From G020353115 sp964640125 (GTDB lineage: Bacteria; Bacteroidota; Bacteroidia; Bacteroidales; VadinHA17): a DNA stretch of 43,454 bases. Positions within the stretch are counted from its first letter, which is position 1. Every line of letters starts with the position of its first letter. The stretch spans positions 1 through 43,454 of the forward strand of contig CAZXGG010000027.1 in assembly GCA_964640125.1 (NCBI GenBank). The letters are read 5' to 3'. The position numbers and the translations under genes are program-made. This document shows, in pieces, positions 1 through 9,526 of the stretch. The notes below the pieces were generated by a model that saw nothing but the letters and a program-made list of their open reading frames with translations, was not told the origin of the DNA and made no database searches.

Positions 1-235
1 AAAAACTTTGAGCAAAAGCTGAGTCGCCAGTTTCATTAAGTTAACGCCTATGCCCATCGGGGCGAATTACGTGAGCGAAACGATTGAATTACAGTGAATG
101 TAGTAAGCGATTAGCCAGCTCCCGTATTTAAACGGTATTCCTGTCTTAACTATTTCCTTTCATCGTCCTTTGAAGCCCTGGCGAAGGAGGATTACTTTTT
201 ACTTTGTTCTTTTTACTTTTATCTTTTATCCTGAT
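1..235. other. Spacer beyond the glycogen operon, partly unexplained
   Basis: No convincing gene is visible. Read on the minus strand, about 73-147 contains a 25-codon stop-free stretch without a start, and 1-72 continues open in another frame to the window edge. This could be a decayed gene or mobile-element fragment, but I do not recognise it. Bases 191-220 carry an AT-rich repeat listed separately. No clear terminator hairpin follows the operon stop at 236. Confidence 0.4.
191..220 (-). repeat. AT-rich dispersed repeat, copy A
   Basis: The minus-strand reading consists of AAAAGTAAAAAG-type units and matches 19335-19364 at about 27 of 30 positions. Both copies lie just beyond a stop codon and have the same orientation relative to the gene they follow. 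Confidence 0.55.
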
Positions 236-3200
236 TTATATCCACCGGACCAGTTTCATGTCCTGTCTGTGGGGAAGGAGGTCATGTTTCGGGAATACAC
301 GGATCCCGAAGGTAAAACTACCTGGTTTTGCAGGTTTGACACGGACAGAAAACCAGGCTTTACCATTACTGACCTTATCCAGTTTGAACTCCTTTTTCAT
401 CACAATTTTTTTGGAGCTCTCTTTTCCGTTTCCGGTAACGATCAGTTCCAGTCCGATACTTGAGGCAGGCAGCTCATTGAGCTGCATGATAACCGTGCCC
501 GAGTATTCACTTCCCAGTTGAAAAGCGGATTCAAGAGAGCTTGTAAAGTTAAGCGATTCCGCTTCAAGACCATCCCACTTTCTTTCAATCTCCTGCTTCC
601 ATTGTGCCAGCAACTTGGTCTTCTGATACTGTTTAGCAGTTAGGTTCTCCTTTCTTTCAAAAAGGCGGTTGTAGTATTTTTCCTGGTAATCATTCAGCAT
701 TCTTCTCATGGTAAAATCGGGTGCTACCTTAGCCATGGTATTCTTAATAAAACCGACCCACTCTTTGGGAATGCCCTCATTATCCCGGTTATAATACGCC
801 GGAATAATTTCATTTTCAAGGAGGTAATAGATGGTTTCAGCGTCCAGTTCATCCTGGAAATCCTGGTTATCATAGGTTCTTTTCTGGGGTAATGCCCAGC
901 CGGCATTCTCTGTATATCCTTCGACCCACCATCCATCGAGAACGCTGAAATGAAGTGTTCCGTTCATTACGGCTTTCTCTCCACTGGTCCCCGATGCTTC
1001 CAGCGGTCTGGTGGGAGTATTGAGCCATACATCCACTCCCTGAACCATATATCTAGCCAGATCGAGGTCATAATTCTGAAGGAAAATCACCTTCCCGAGA
1101 AATTCTGGTTGTTTCGATATCTCAAATATTTTCTTAATGAGTTCCTGTCCGCCACCATCGTTCGGATGTGCTTTCCCTGCAAACAGGATCTGTACAGGCC
1201 TGTCAGGATTGTTAACAATTTTATTCAGCCGATTGAGATCCGTAAAGAGCAGTGATGCCCGCTTGTAGGTTGCAAAACGCCTTGCAAATCCGATGGTTAA
1301 GGCATTGGGATTCAGCTGTTTTGTTATTTCAACAATATCTTTCGGATTTTCGGATCGTCTGATCCAATTGTATCGTAACCGTTCTTTAATTAAGGATACC
1401 AACCTGGCTTTCAGGCTCTGTTTTATGCTCCAGACCTCCTGATCCGGAACATCATGGATCTTCTCCCAGGCTTCTTTCCGTGATTGCTGATCAACCATGG
1501 GTTCGCCAACAAGTTTACGGAACAGTTCATCCCATTCCGGAGCTATCCATGTCGGATAATGTACTCCGTTAGTCACGTGTCCGATATGCAATTCTTCCTG
1601 CAGGTACCCGGGCCAGAGTTTGCAAAGCATCTCCCTGCTTACCATACCGTGGAGTCTGCTCACTCCGTTTATTTCCAGGGAAAGGTTGGCAGCAAGGTAA
1701 CTCATGTTGAATTTTTCATTCTTAGCTTCCGGATTGCTTCTGCCAAGTGCCATCAGTTCATCCCAGGTAATATTCAGTCTGCCGGGATAGTGTGAAAAGT
1801 ATGTCCGCAACAGATCCTCCTCAAATTCATCGTGCCCTGCCGGGACCGGTGTGTGGGTGGTAAAGAGGGTCGAGCCCCTGACCAGTTCCAGTGCTTCAGT
1901 AAACGTGAATTTCTCTTCTGCAATGAAAACGCGCAATCGTTCCAGGCCAATGAACGCTGAATGGCCCTCATTGCTGTGGTAAATATCGGGTACTATTCCA
2001 AGGGCTTTAAGTGCCCTGATCCCTCCGATTCCCAGAACCATTTCCTGCTTCAGGCGGTTTTCGCGGCTGCCTCCATAAAGATGATGAGTAACTGACCGGT
2101 CCTGCTCCTGGTTATACTCAAAATCGGTATCCAGAAGATAAAGAGGAACTGTTCCCACATTCACCTGCCAGATTCGTGCAAACAGGGTACGGCCGGGAAG
2201 CACAATCTGAATGGTTTTCCAGTTTCCCTCGTCATCCTGCACAGGGACAACGGGAATTTTTGAAAAGCTTTCCGCTTCATATACAGCCTGCTGCTCACCG
2301 TTCACTGACAGCAACTGTTTAAAATAGCCATACCGGTATAACAGTCCTATACCGATGATGTCCGCTCCTGAATCACTGGCTTCTTTCAGATAGTCGCCCG
2401 CAAGGATACCCAACCCTCCCGAATAGGTTTTCAGGCTGTTGTGTAACCCAAATTCCATACTGAAATAAGCGACCCTGGGTGGCTTTTTATTCTTTGAACT
2501 GTCAAGGTATGCTTCAAACCGGTCAAAGACCCGGTCAATTTTTGCCAGGAAATCCTGGTCTTTCTCCAGCACGAGTAGTTTCTGGTAATTCACTGTTTCC
2601 AGGAACAACACGGGATTCTTACCGGTCTCTTCCCATAATACCTGATCGATGCTGCAAAAAATCTCTTCAACATCACTATTCCATGACCACCAGAGATTTT
2701 TCCCAAGCAAGCCAAGTTTTTTAAGTTTTTCCGGAAGTTTTGAATCGACATAGATCTTTCGCCAGACCGGTCCGGGAGCTTCCTGCGGTTTTACCATGGC
2801 AGGATAGGGTTGAACCTCCACTTCGATGGATGACATATCCACCCTGCCGAATACTTTCTTAATCGCCAGGTTATAAGCCTGGTAGTAGTATTCTATCAGG
2901 TTTTCCCACAGAGCAATCCTGGATATTTCGAATGCTCTGTTCCTTGCTTCTTCTTCCTCTTTCGTGCCAAACCGTGAAAAGGTTTCGAGCTGTCGGATGA
3001 TCCCTTCCTTGACCTCCTGATCATTATCATCGTTTCGGTCCACCACCAGGATTCCACTGCCGGGATCATTGAAATGGTCATTCACCCATCGGCCGAATCC
3101 TGTCAGTGAAGTAGTAATTGTAGGAACGTGAAAAGCAAGGCTCTCGAGGGGGGTGTATCCCCACGGTTCATAATAGGACGGAAAGACGGTAACATCCAAG

Positions 3201-4483
3201 CCGATGAGAAGATCGTAATAGGTAAGGTTGAAAATTCCATCATCACCGTTCAGGTACGAAGGAACAAAAATCACCTTCACCCGGTCATTAACCTTGTTTT
3301 CAAGTTCTCCTTCACGGATCATTTTCAGGGTGGGATCATATTCTGCATGGTGCAATCCATGGGTAAGAAACGGATCTTCCAAACGGGTTGCACCGGATGG
3401 ATTGGAAAGATTCTGGAGCAGATCATTCCTGGGCCCATAATGGTGAGCTGGAATGAGGATAAATGCAACGATCTCTCTACCAAGGTCTTCCTTTCTACTC
3501 AGCTCAACAAGTGCATGAATAAAAAGGTCAATTCCTTTATTCTTGAATTCATATCTTCCACTGGTTGCAACCAGCAGTGCATTTTCTGATACTTTCCCTC
3601 CGCTCAATGCAGAAGCAACATCCAGAAACTTCTGCCTGGCAGCCGCCCTATTCTGATGAAAGGCATCCCCTTGCGGGATAAACGTGTCCTCAAATCCGTT
3701 GGGAGTTACTGCATCAACCTCCTTTTCAAAAAACTGGATACACTCCTGGGATGTGATCTCACTGACCGTAGTAAACGCATCGGCAGTTACCGCGGAAATT
3801 TTTTCCAGGGAGTGTTTAGAGGTGATATTGAATTCTCGGGCAACCTGAACCGGATTAAATTTTTTCAGGTTCCCATAGAGTGGCCGGTTATTACCTGCCA
3901 GTGCTCTTCCCAGAACCGTAGCATGGGTGGTGAATATCGTTGCAACCTGTGGTACGTTCTTATCCAGGTACAATATTCCCGTACCGGTCATCCATTCGTG
4001 AAACTGGGCAATGATTTTGTCATCATATTCCAGATGAAAATTTCGAAAACTTTCAATAATCTTTGCCGCAGCATATCCGAATAATGCGGGTTCGATGTAA
4101 TCCCATTGACCGGAGATTGAATCCAGTTTAAAAGTCTCCCAGAATGTTTTAAAGATCTCATCTTTCTGGGAAATGAATGGAGTAAAATCCGCCAGGATAA
4201 CGACTGGATTTCCCGAAATGTTCCACCTGCCCGCTTTTACCCTCAGTCCCTCCTCGTTGGCTTTGGATATCCAGGAACTGAACATTTCGTGATCTTCTGT
4301 AAACTCAGGATTCTCCTTTTCGTCCCTCCAGATATCCGGGCCAATAAGGATATAACGGTCTTCAAATTTTCGGGTAAGTGTAATGACCTTGGTCGATATA
4401 ACGGTATATATTCCACCTACTTTATTACAAACTTCCCAACTTGTTTCAAACAGGTAATCGGGAGAAACCATCTCTTTGCTCAT
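236..4483 (-). CDS. GT3 glycogen synthase fused to GT35 alpha-glucan phosphorylase
   Basis: This 1415-residue cytoplasmic protein joins two glycogen enzymes. Residues 1-550 are a GT3 (eukaryote-type) glycogen synthase, seen from WEVCNKVGGIYTV near the N-terminus and YEPWGYTPLE at 438-447, the family's catalytic-glutamate region. A linker leads to an alpha-glucan phosphorylase of the shorter bacterial/archaeal type. It begins with LLGKNLWWSWN near 592, has GGLGILAGD at 689-697 and ASGTSGEK ending at K1170, the expected pyridoxal-phosphate lysine. The C-terminal 100 residues look like the small beta domain that ends in LVRW in this family. Synthase adds glucose from a nucleotide sugar; phosphorylase releases glucose-1-phosphate. 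The start codon overlaps the stop of the GH57 gene by one base (TAATG), implying translational coupling. It is the last gene of the operon. The two family calls are secure; activity of both halves is inferred. Confidence 0.93.
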   Translation of the reverse strand: MSKEMVSPDYLFETSWEVCNKVGGIYTVISTKVITLTRKFEDRYILIGPDIWRDEKENPEFTEDHEMFSSWISKANEEGLRVKAGRWNISGNPVVILADFTPFISQKDEIFKTFWETFKLDSISGQWDYIEPALFGYAAAKIIESFRNFHLEYDDKIIAQFHEWMTGTGILYLDKNVPQVATIFTTHATVLGRALAGNNRPLYGNLKKFNPVQVAREFNITSKHSLEKISAVTADAFTTVSEITSQECIQFFEKEVDAVTPNGFEDTFIPQGDAFHQNRAAARQKFLDVASALSGGKVSENALLVATSGRYEFKNKGIDLFIHALVELSRKEDLGREIVAFILIPAHHYGPRNDLLQNLSNPSGATRLEDPFLTHGLHHAEYDPTLKMIREGELENKVNDRVKVIFVPSYLNGDDGIFNLTYYDLLIGLDVTVFPSYYEPWGYTPLESLAFHVPTITTSLTGFGRWVNDHFNDPGSGILVVDRNDDNDQEVKEGIIRQLETFSRFGTKEEEEARNRAFEISRIALWENLIEYYYQAYNLAIKKVFGRVDMSSIEVEVQPYPAMVKPQEAPGPVWRKIYVDSKLPEKLKKLGLLGKNLWWSWNSDVEEIFCSIDQVLWEETGKNPVLFLETVNYQKLLVLEKDQDFLAKIDRVFDRFEAYLDSSKNKKPPRVAYFSMEFGLHNSLKTYSGGLGILAGDYLKEASDSGADIIGIGLLYRYGYFKQLLSVNGEQQAVYEAESFSKIPVVPVQDDEGNWKTIQIVLPGRTLFARIWQVNVGTVPLYLLDTDFEYNQEQDRSVTHHLYGGSRENRLKQEMVLGIGGIRALKALGIVPDIYHSNEGHSAFIGLERLRVFIAEEKFTFTEALELVRGSTLFTTHTPVPAGHDEFEEDLLRTYFSHYPGRLNITWDELMALGRSNPEAKNEKFNMSYLAANLSLEINGVSRLHGMVSREMLCKLWPGYLQEELHIGHVTNGVHYPTWIAPEWDELFRKLVGEPMVDQQSRKEAWEKIHDVPDQEVWSIKQSLKARLVSLIKERLRYNWIRRSENPKDIVEITKQLNPNALTIGFARRFATYKRASLLFTDLNRLNKIVNNPDRPVQILFAGKAHPNDGGGQELIKKIFEISKQPEFLGKVIFLQNYDLDLARYMVQGVDVWLNTPTRPLEASGTSGEKAVMNGTLHFSVLDGWWVEGYTENAGWALPQKRTYDNQDFQDELDAETIYYLLENEIIPAYYNRDNEGIPKEWVGFIKNTMAKVAPDFTMRRMLNDYQEKYYNRLFERKENLTAKQYQKTKLLAQWKQEIERKWDGLEAESLNFTSSLESAFQLGSEYSGTVIMQLNELPASSIGLELIVTGNGKESSKKIVMKKEFKLDKVSNGKAWFSVRVKPAKPGSFTFGIRVFPKHDLLPHRQDMKLVRWI

Positions 4484-5919
4484 TACTTCTTCGGGGATTT
4501 TGTTTGAGTTGAACCGGGTTTTTTCCTCTGCTTGCTTTTGGTGTCGGGTCCTGATGCCGGTTTTCTCTTAGCAGGAGAAGCTTTCCTGCTCTTTGCCGTC
4601 CCTGTAGAGGATGGTTTAGGTGATGAAGAACGCTTTACTTTTTCCAGCTCGGCTGCATACGTTTCAAGTTTCTTCTCCTTTTCCGCCAGTTGTTTTTGCA
4701 GTTCAGCCATTCGTTTTTCCTCAACCATCCCCGGAACTGCTGCCTGAACACGCAGATGAAAATCGCTTAGAATATTCATGTAATTAATGAATGCATCATA
4801 GGGAGAATCGTACGGATTAAAATAGGCATGTACTGCTCCATCGGAAAAGAATTTAGTGCACATATAGTAGAAATGGTCACTTATTTGAAGGTATTCCCAG
4901 TCTTTGAGTATTTCCGGGTCATTGCATTGATTCACGACCGGAGAGAGATCATATAGTTTGTTAAACGCCTCTTCCTGCAATTCATTTCCAAGCCAGGCTG
5001 TAACATCCCGTTCTTCATCTGCCCATGAAATCGGATGTGGACAATGAACAGCAGCTACCGGCTGGAACTCCTTTATTATTTCCGAGGGAGTACTGAATGT
5101 AAATTTTGTCCCGGACAGGACGGTCCCCGGAAGGGCTTTCAGGAAATCAAATATTCCCGTTTCTTCCCACTGATGTTCACCGAATGTTTCATAATCCATA
5201 AACAGATTAACGATTTCCTCTTTCTTATTGATGGCATTCAGCCACCCTGTAAATTTTTCTGCGGTTAATGGCCACTCGTTCCAATCCTTGTTTGAAAAGC
5301 GGAAAGCGATATCATCGCTCAATTTGAAATTCCGGAGTAAAACTTTTAATCTCGGGTTGGTGGCATTATAATATAAATAATTGGGGCTTTTCCATCCAAG
5401 AACATGTTTTGCCCCTTCGGTAAGCATCGCCTCATAACCCATTTCAGCCACCATGGCTCCCATACTGTCTGAATAGATCAATTCAGTATTTCTGAAAACG
5501 CTGGGTTTCTGTCCGAAAAATTTTTCCACTTTCTTACCGTGAGCCTGAACCTGCCTGAAGAACTCATCCCGATCCTTCAGGGCAACCAGGGAATGAGCGT
5601 TTGTTTCAGCCAGGAATTCAACCGACCCGGTATCGGCCAGTTGCCGGAAGGACTCAATCACTTCCGGAGCATACAATTCAAACTGATCCAATGCGATACC
5701 GGATATGGAAAAGGTTACTTTGAACTTCTCACCATACTTCCTGATCAGCTCCAATAAAACCTGGTTTGCCGTAAGGTAGCATTTTGCAGCCACCTTTCTC
5801 ATGATCGATTCATTGGAAAAGTCATCATAATAGTAATGATCATTCCCTATATCAAAAAACCGGTATCTTCTGAACCGGAACGGTTGGTGGATCTGAAAAT
5901 AGAGGCATATTGTTCTCAT
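4483..5919 (-). CDS. GH57 family glycoside hydrolase (alpha-amylase or branching-type)
   Basis: The 478-residue protein shows the GH57 motifs in order: HQPFRF at 11-16, GIALDQFE near 74-81, ETNAHSL at 105-111, FRNTEL at 142-147 (E146 is the likely nucleophile) and MDYETFGEHQ at 241-250 (D242 is the likely acid/base). The family acts on alpha-1,4-glucans as amylase, 4-alpha-glucanotransferase or branching enzyme, and sequence reading alone does not decide which. No GlgB is visible in the window, so branching is an attractive guess. Residues about 404-430 form a heptad-rich coiled coil, and the last 48 residues are a Lys/Ser/Pro/Thr-rich low-complexity tail. There is no signal peptide. It lies 32 bp after the GT4 gene and overlaps the following gene by one base. 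Confidence 0.9.
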   Translation of the reverse strand: MRTICLYFQIHQPFRFRRYRFFDIGNDHYYYDDFSNESIMRKVAAKCYLTANQVLLELIRKYGEKFKVTFSISGIALDQFELYAPEVIESFRQLADTGSVEFLAETNAHSLVALKDRDEFFRQVQAHGKKVEKFFGQKPSVFRNTELIYSDSMGAMVAEMGYEAMLTEGAKHVLGWKSPNYLYYNATNPRLKVLLRNFKLSDDIAFRFSNKDWNEWPLTAEKFTGWLNAINKKEEIVNLFMDYETFGEHQWEETGIFDFLKALPGTVLSGTKFTFSTPSEIIKEFQPVAAVHCPHPISWADEERDVTAWLGNELQEEAFNKLYDLSPVVNQCNDPEILKDWEYLQISDHFYYMCTKFFSDGAVHAYFNPYDSPYDAFINYMNILSDFHLRVQAAVPGMVEEKRMAELQKQLAEKEKKLETYAAELEKVKRSSSPKPSSTGTAKSRKASPAKRKPASGPDTKSKQRKKPGSTQTKSPKK

Positions 5920-5951
5920 TATGATTGCCTTGTTAGTTTAAAAGATTTGGA

Positions 5952-7259
5952 TTAATTTGTTCTCTGAAGTGCTGCTTCGTAAACTGCTTTCACTTCCACA
6001 GCTGATTTTTCCCATTTTAATTCATCGACCTCCCTTTTACCATATTTCTTAAACATTTTTGACAGGGCAGGATAATTCAGCAAGCCATAAATGGCATCAG
6101 CCATAGCATCGATATCCCAGAAATCTGTTTTGATAGCATGGGTTAATATTTCGGCGACACCCGACTGGTGTGAAATGATCACCGGCACATTAGACTGCAT
6201 GGCTTCCAACGGAGAGATCCCAAACGGTTCGGATACGGAAGGCATCATATACACATCACTGATCCGCAGCATATGAAATACATCATCCCCCTTCAGAAAT
6301 CCGGTGAAATGGAATTTGTCCATTATCTTCAGTTTGGCTGCTCTGGTTATCATTTTATTCATCATATCTCCGCTTCCTGCCATAACAAACCGCACATTAT
6401 CCATTTTTTGCAACACCTTAAAGGCTGCCTCGATAAAATATTCAGGTCCTTTCTGTATTGTGATCCTTCCGAGAAATGTAACGATCTTTTCATTGAATCC
6501 TTTTTTAATCTTCAGGCTCTCTTTCTCTTCTACCGGTTCTACTGCATTATAGACCCTCACTACCTTTTCCGGATTGATGTGGTATTTTTCAATCACCGTA
6601 TTGCGCGTCAGATTGCTTACAGCGATAATCCGGTCAGCTGCATCCATTCCCCTCTTTTCTATTGCATAGACATGCGGGTTAACTTTCCCGCCGCTGCGGT
6701 CAAAATCCGTTGCATGAACATGAATAACAAGCGGTTTCCCGGAAGCCTCCTTTGCAGCAATCCCTGCGGGATAGGCAAGCCAGTCATGCGCATGAATCAG
6801 GTCAAACTCATTTTCAGTAGCGATAACGGATGCTACGACAGCATACTTTGCAATCTCATCCATCAAACCCGCTCCATACTTCCCGGTAAAATCGATTTTT
6901 CCTTCCTCGTCCGTCTGGATAAATTTCCTTGACCCGGAAACCTCTTTCTCTTTCAATTGCCAGTACTCTTCAGGATCGACATAAGGAACAATTCCGGATG
7001 CCACTTCAAGAAAATCCAGCTTCTTTTTAAATCCTTTTAAATCAATATTCTTCCTGGTAATAGAGACGGTATTTGCACCAATCAATCGCATGGTTTGCTG
7101 ATCCTCGTTTCCATAGGATTTGGGTACAACGAAAATTACACTGATATCTTCGATACAGGATAATCCTTTCGTTAAACCATAACTGGCTGTTCCAAGCCCT
7201 CCGGAAATGTGCGGAGGGAACTCCCATCCAAACATCAAAACCTTCATATTGTACTCCAT
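5952..7259 (-). CDS. GT4 family glycosyltransferase, glycogen synthase-like
   Basis: A GT-B fold retaining glycosyltransferase of 435 residues. The N-terminal domain has FGWEFPPHISGGLGTASYG at 10-28 (glycine-rich acceptor/donor loop) and HAHDW at 156-160. The C-terminal GT4 domain has GRITIQKGPEYF at 264-275 and the EX7E element EPFGISPLE at 344-352. In its setting it probably extends or initiates alpha-1,4-glucan from a nucleotide glucose, in parallel with the GT3 enzyme, but another alpha-glucan transfer is possible. Two starts are available: ATG at 7259, and ATG at 7247 with a closer GGAG. The second gives the typical MKVLMFGWEFPP N-terminus and may be correct. It starts 15 bp after the debranching gene. 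Confidence 0.88.
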   Translation of the reverse strand: MEYNMKVLMFGWEFPPHISGGLGTASYGLTKGLSCIEDISVIFVVPKSYGNEDQQTMRLIGANTVSITRKNIDLKGFKKKLDFLEVASGIVPYVDPEEYWQLKEKEVSGSRKFIQTDEEGKIDFTGKYGAGLMDEIAKYAVVASVIATENEFDLIHAHDWLAYPAGIAAKEASGKPLVIHVHATDFDRSGGKVNPHVYAIEKRGMDAADRIIAVSNLTRNTVIEKYHINPEKVVRVYNAVEPVEEKESLKIKKGFNEKIVTFLGRITIQKGPEYFIEAAFKVLQKMDNVRFVMAGSGDMMNKMITRAAKLKIMDKFHFTGFLKGDDVFHMLRISDVYMMPSVSEPFGISPLEAMQSNVPVIISHQSGVAEILTHAIKTDFWDIDAMADAIYGLLNYPALSKMFKKYGKREVDELKWEKSAVEVKAVYEAALQRTN

Positions 7260-7274
7260 TTATAACAACTCCAA

Positions 7275-9236
7275 CTACAAAACAGGTTGCATATTCTCAC
7301 AGGCTTCCAGTAGATCAAGTGATCGCAGGATCTCAGCAACACTCCATGCCTGTGAAATGGCCCCACGCGGTTCGTGGGGAGGATCTCCATTATAAATTTC
7401 TGAGATCGATCCAACTCCATGTTCATTCATTACCTGCTCAAATCCCATCACGATCTTCCTGATGAACCCAATTCCGCTCTTCTTATGCAGGAGGAGATAA
7501 CCTTCCACAAAATGCCCCAGCAACCAGGGCCATACAGTTCCCTGATGATATGCTTTGTCCCGTTCCTCCTGATCCCCTTTATACTCTCCTTCATACAGGG
7601 GATTTTTGGGAGAGAGCGTCCTGAGACCACGTGGGGTTAATAACTCCTTTTCAACAATGGCTAAAACGGATTTTTTCATGCTATCATCCAGGGGACTATA
7701 AAAGAGAGATGTGGCAATAACCTGGTTTGGTCTGACAGACCAGTCTTTACCGTCACCATTAACATAATCGGCCAGGTACTGGTATTTCTCATCCCAGAAA
7801 TGCGACCGGAAGGAGTTCTTTATTTTCTCAGGAAGGTCACCCCAGGAACGAATGAATTGCCTATCCTTTTGTTCTCCAGCCAGGGCTAAGGTGAAGCAAA
7901 CGGCATTATACCACAATGCGTTTATTTCAACCGCATACCCTTTTCGCTGAGTAACCGGATTCCCATGTACAACAGCATCCATCCAGGTCAGGGCTTTTCC
8001 ATCTTCACCGGCATAGATTAATCCGTTTTCATCCATTCTGATATTGAATGACGTCCCGTTCCGGTAGGCATCCAGGATTGACTTCATCGCTTTACCATAC
8101 TTCTTCCATATCTCCGACCCGGAATTTGTATGTTCCACATACTTCTGAAGTGCCCAGAAAAACCAAAGTGAAGCATCGACGGAATTGAATGCGGGAGTTT
8201 TATCGCCCCCCATATTGGGGAAAAGCCCATCTTTTAGTTTTGTTAACTGAGTATCAACCACCTTGAGAAAGGTATCAAGGTCATTCATGGGCAATGTCAA
8301 TCCGGGCAGGGAGATGAATGTGTCCCTTCCCCAGGTGCCAAACCATGGGAATCCTGCAATGATCTCAGTCTTCCTCTGTTTATGAACAAAAAACTGCTGT
8401 GCCGAATTGATCAGACAATTCCTGAAACTATCCCGTGGAACACGGCTGTTTACTTCGGCTGTAAATTTTCGTTTCAACCCCGCCGGATTTATTTCTTTCA
8501 GGCCGGCAGAAAAGATTATGCTCTCCCCTCTTTTTATCCTTACCTCAAAATAACCGGGTACAAACAGATCCTCCTTGTAATCATACCCCCTGGCTTTTTC
8601 TTCCATGTATTCAATGTTGTAAAACCAGTCAGGCCCGGCAATAAAATCAACCGGTTTCGAAAACTGCATGTTCAGATAAGGATATCCGGGATACATTTTT
8701 GATTTTATCCCATTGATAACCTTCTTCACCCTGGTATTGGCATCCAGATTGCATTTGCTGAGTGAATGCCTGCAGCGAAATGCTAAAAACGGTTTGAGTC
8801 TAAGGATAGTTGGAGAGTGTGCCTCCAGAAGGGTATACTTAAGCAATACCTGTTCCGTTTTTCCCACCAGCACCTTCTCCCTGCTCAGCACCACTCCTCC
8901 GACACGAATGATAGTCCTGGGTATTCTTTCCGCTTCAAAATCCCGGATGTACTTGTGCCCCCTTGGTTCGTAATGATCCCCCTGGTATTTATGGATACCA
9001 ATGTTAAAGGCTTTCTCATGCTGAACGATTGTCTCATCAAGCGAAGAAAGAAGAACATGCAGCTCCCCTTCCAGATCATCCATGGGACAGACAAGCATCC
9101 CATGATATTTTCTTGTATTGCACCCTACAAGTGTTGTACACGAATAGGACTCTGCCCTGTTAGACCTCAGAATCTCCTTGTTTAATGAGTATTCGAGGTT
9201 GATGAGCTGTTCCTTATCAAATTTAAGATAACTCAT
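7275..9236 (-). CDS. Amylo-alpha-1,6-glucosidase, glycogen debranching enzyme (GH133)
   Basis: The 653-residue protein begins with the N-terminal domain of bacterial debranching enzymes (RSNRAESYSCTTLVGCNTRK, 25-44, then YHGMLV). It continues with the (alpha/alpha)6 glucosidase domain, marked by AGFPWFGTWGRDTF near 294-307, TWMDA at 417-421, YAVEINALWYNA at 434-445 and HQGTVWPWLLGHF near 570. It should hydrolyse alpha-1,6 branch stubs of glycogen in the cytoplasm. There is no signal peptide. It is the first gene of the glycogen operon and has a candidate promoter about 83 bp upstream. The family call is confident. Confidence 0.93.
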   Translation of the reverse strand: MSYLKFDKEQLINLEYSLNKEILRSNRAESYSCTTLVGCNTRKYHGMLVCPMDDLEGELHVLLSSLDETIVQHEKAFNIGIHKYQGDHYEPRGHKYIRDFEAERIPRTIIRVGGVVLSREKVLVGKTEQVLLKYTLLEAHSPTILRLKPFLAFRCRHSLSKCNLDANTRVKKVINGIKSKMYPGYPYLNMQFSKPVDFIAGPDWFYNIEYMEEKARGYDYKEDLFVPGYFEVRIKRGESIIFSAGLKEINPAGLKRKFTAEVNSRVPRDSFRNCLINSAQQFFVHKQRKTEIIAGFPWFGTWGRDTFISLPGLTLPMNDLDTFLKVVDTQLTKLKDGLFPNMGGDKTPAFNSVDASLWFFWALQKYVEHTNSGSEIWKKYGKAMKSILDAYRNGTSFNIRMDENGLIYAGEDGKALTWMDAVVHGNPVTQRKGYAVEINALWYNAVCFTLALAGEQKDRQFIRSWGDLPEKIKNSFRSHFWDEKYQYLADYVNGDGKDWSVRPNQVIATSLFYSPLDDSMKKSVLAIVEKELLTPRGLRTLSPKNPLYEGEYKGDQEERDKAYHQGTVWPWLLGHFVEGYLLLHKKSGIGFIRKIVMGFEQVMNEHGVGSISEIYNGDPPHEPRGAISQAWSVAEILRSLDLLEACENMQPVL

Positions 9237-9318
9237 ACCAAATCAATTAAAAAATGCCTTCCAAATTCATTCCCACTCTCGTCTGCCTGCTCCAGAAAAT
9301 ATGTTAAAAATTAGCTTA

Positions 9319-9350
9319 CAAATATCGAAAATAAAAACTTCCGAATCAAT
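9319..9350 (-). promoter_or_regulatory. Candidate promoter of the glycogen operon
   Basis: On the minus strand, ATTG (9347-9350) is followed after 20 bp by GATATTTG (9319-9326). These differ from the Bacteroidota TTTG and TAnnTTTG boxes by one base each. The start codon at 9236 lies about 83 bp downstream. Confidence 0.45.
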
Positions 9351-9405
9351 AGAAAAGTGAAAATAAAGCAGTAAGAAAGAATGGTATGAATCATTCAAAA
9401 ATCCT

Positions 9406-9413
9406 TATCTTCG
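9406..9413 (+). promoter_or_regulatory. Candidate -7 box for the TlpA-like pair
   Basis: TATCTTCG followed by CACCG differs from TAnnTTTG by one base, and its context resembles common Bacteroidota promoters. I see no good -33 TTTG at the expected distance, so the call rests on the -7 box alone. The ATG is 114 bp downstream. Confidence 0.35.
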
Positions 9414-9526
9414 CACCGTAAAAATTATTCCCTGCTGAAGCAACCTGATTACCAACAGATAACATTTCGGGGTTTAAAACAAGGGGAAGGTATTTGTATG
9501 AAGAAGAATGCACCAAAGAGACAGTT

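Noticed and set aside
3128..3589. Plus-strand ORF of 153 codons opposite the glycogen fusion
   Set aside because: It is antisense to a clear GT3 domain, has no ribosome site and encodes no recognisable protein.
6273..6932. Plus-strand ORF of 219 codons opposite the GT4 gene
   Set aside because: Antisense to a well-supported GT4 enzyme and rich in unlikely residues.
9494..9526. Upstream in-frame TTG start of the first TlpA-like protein
   Set aside because: It would place 11 charged residues before an obvious lipoprotein signal; ATG 9527 gives a normal signal peptide.
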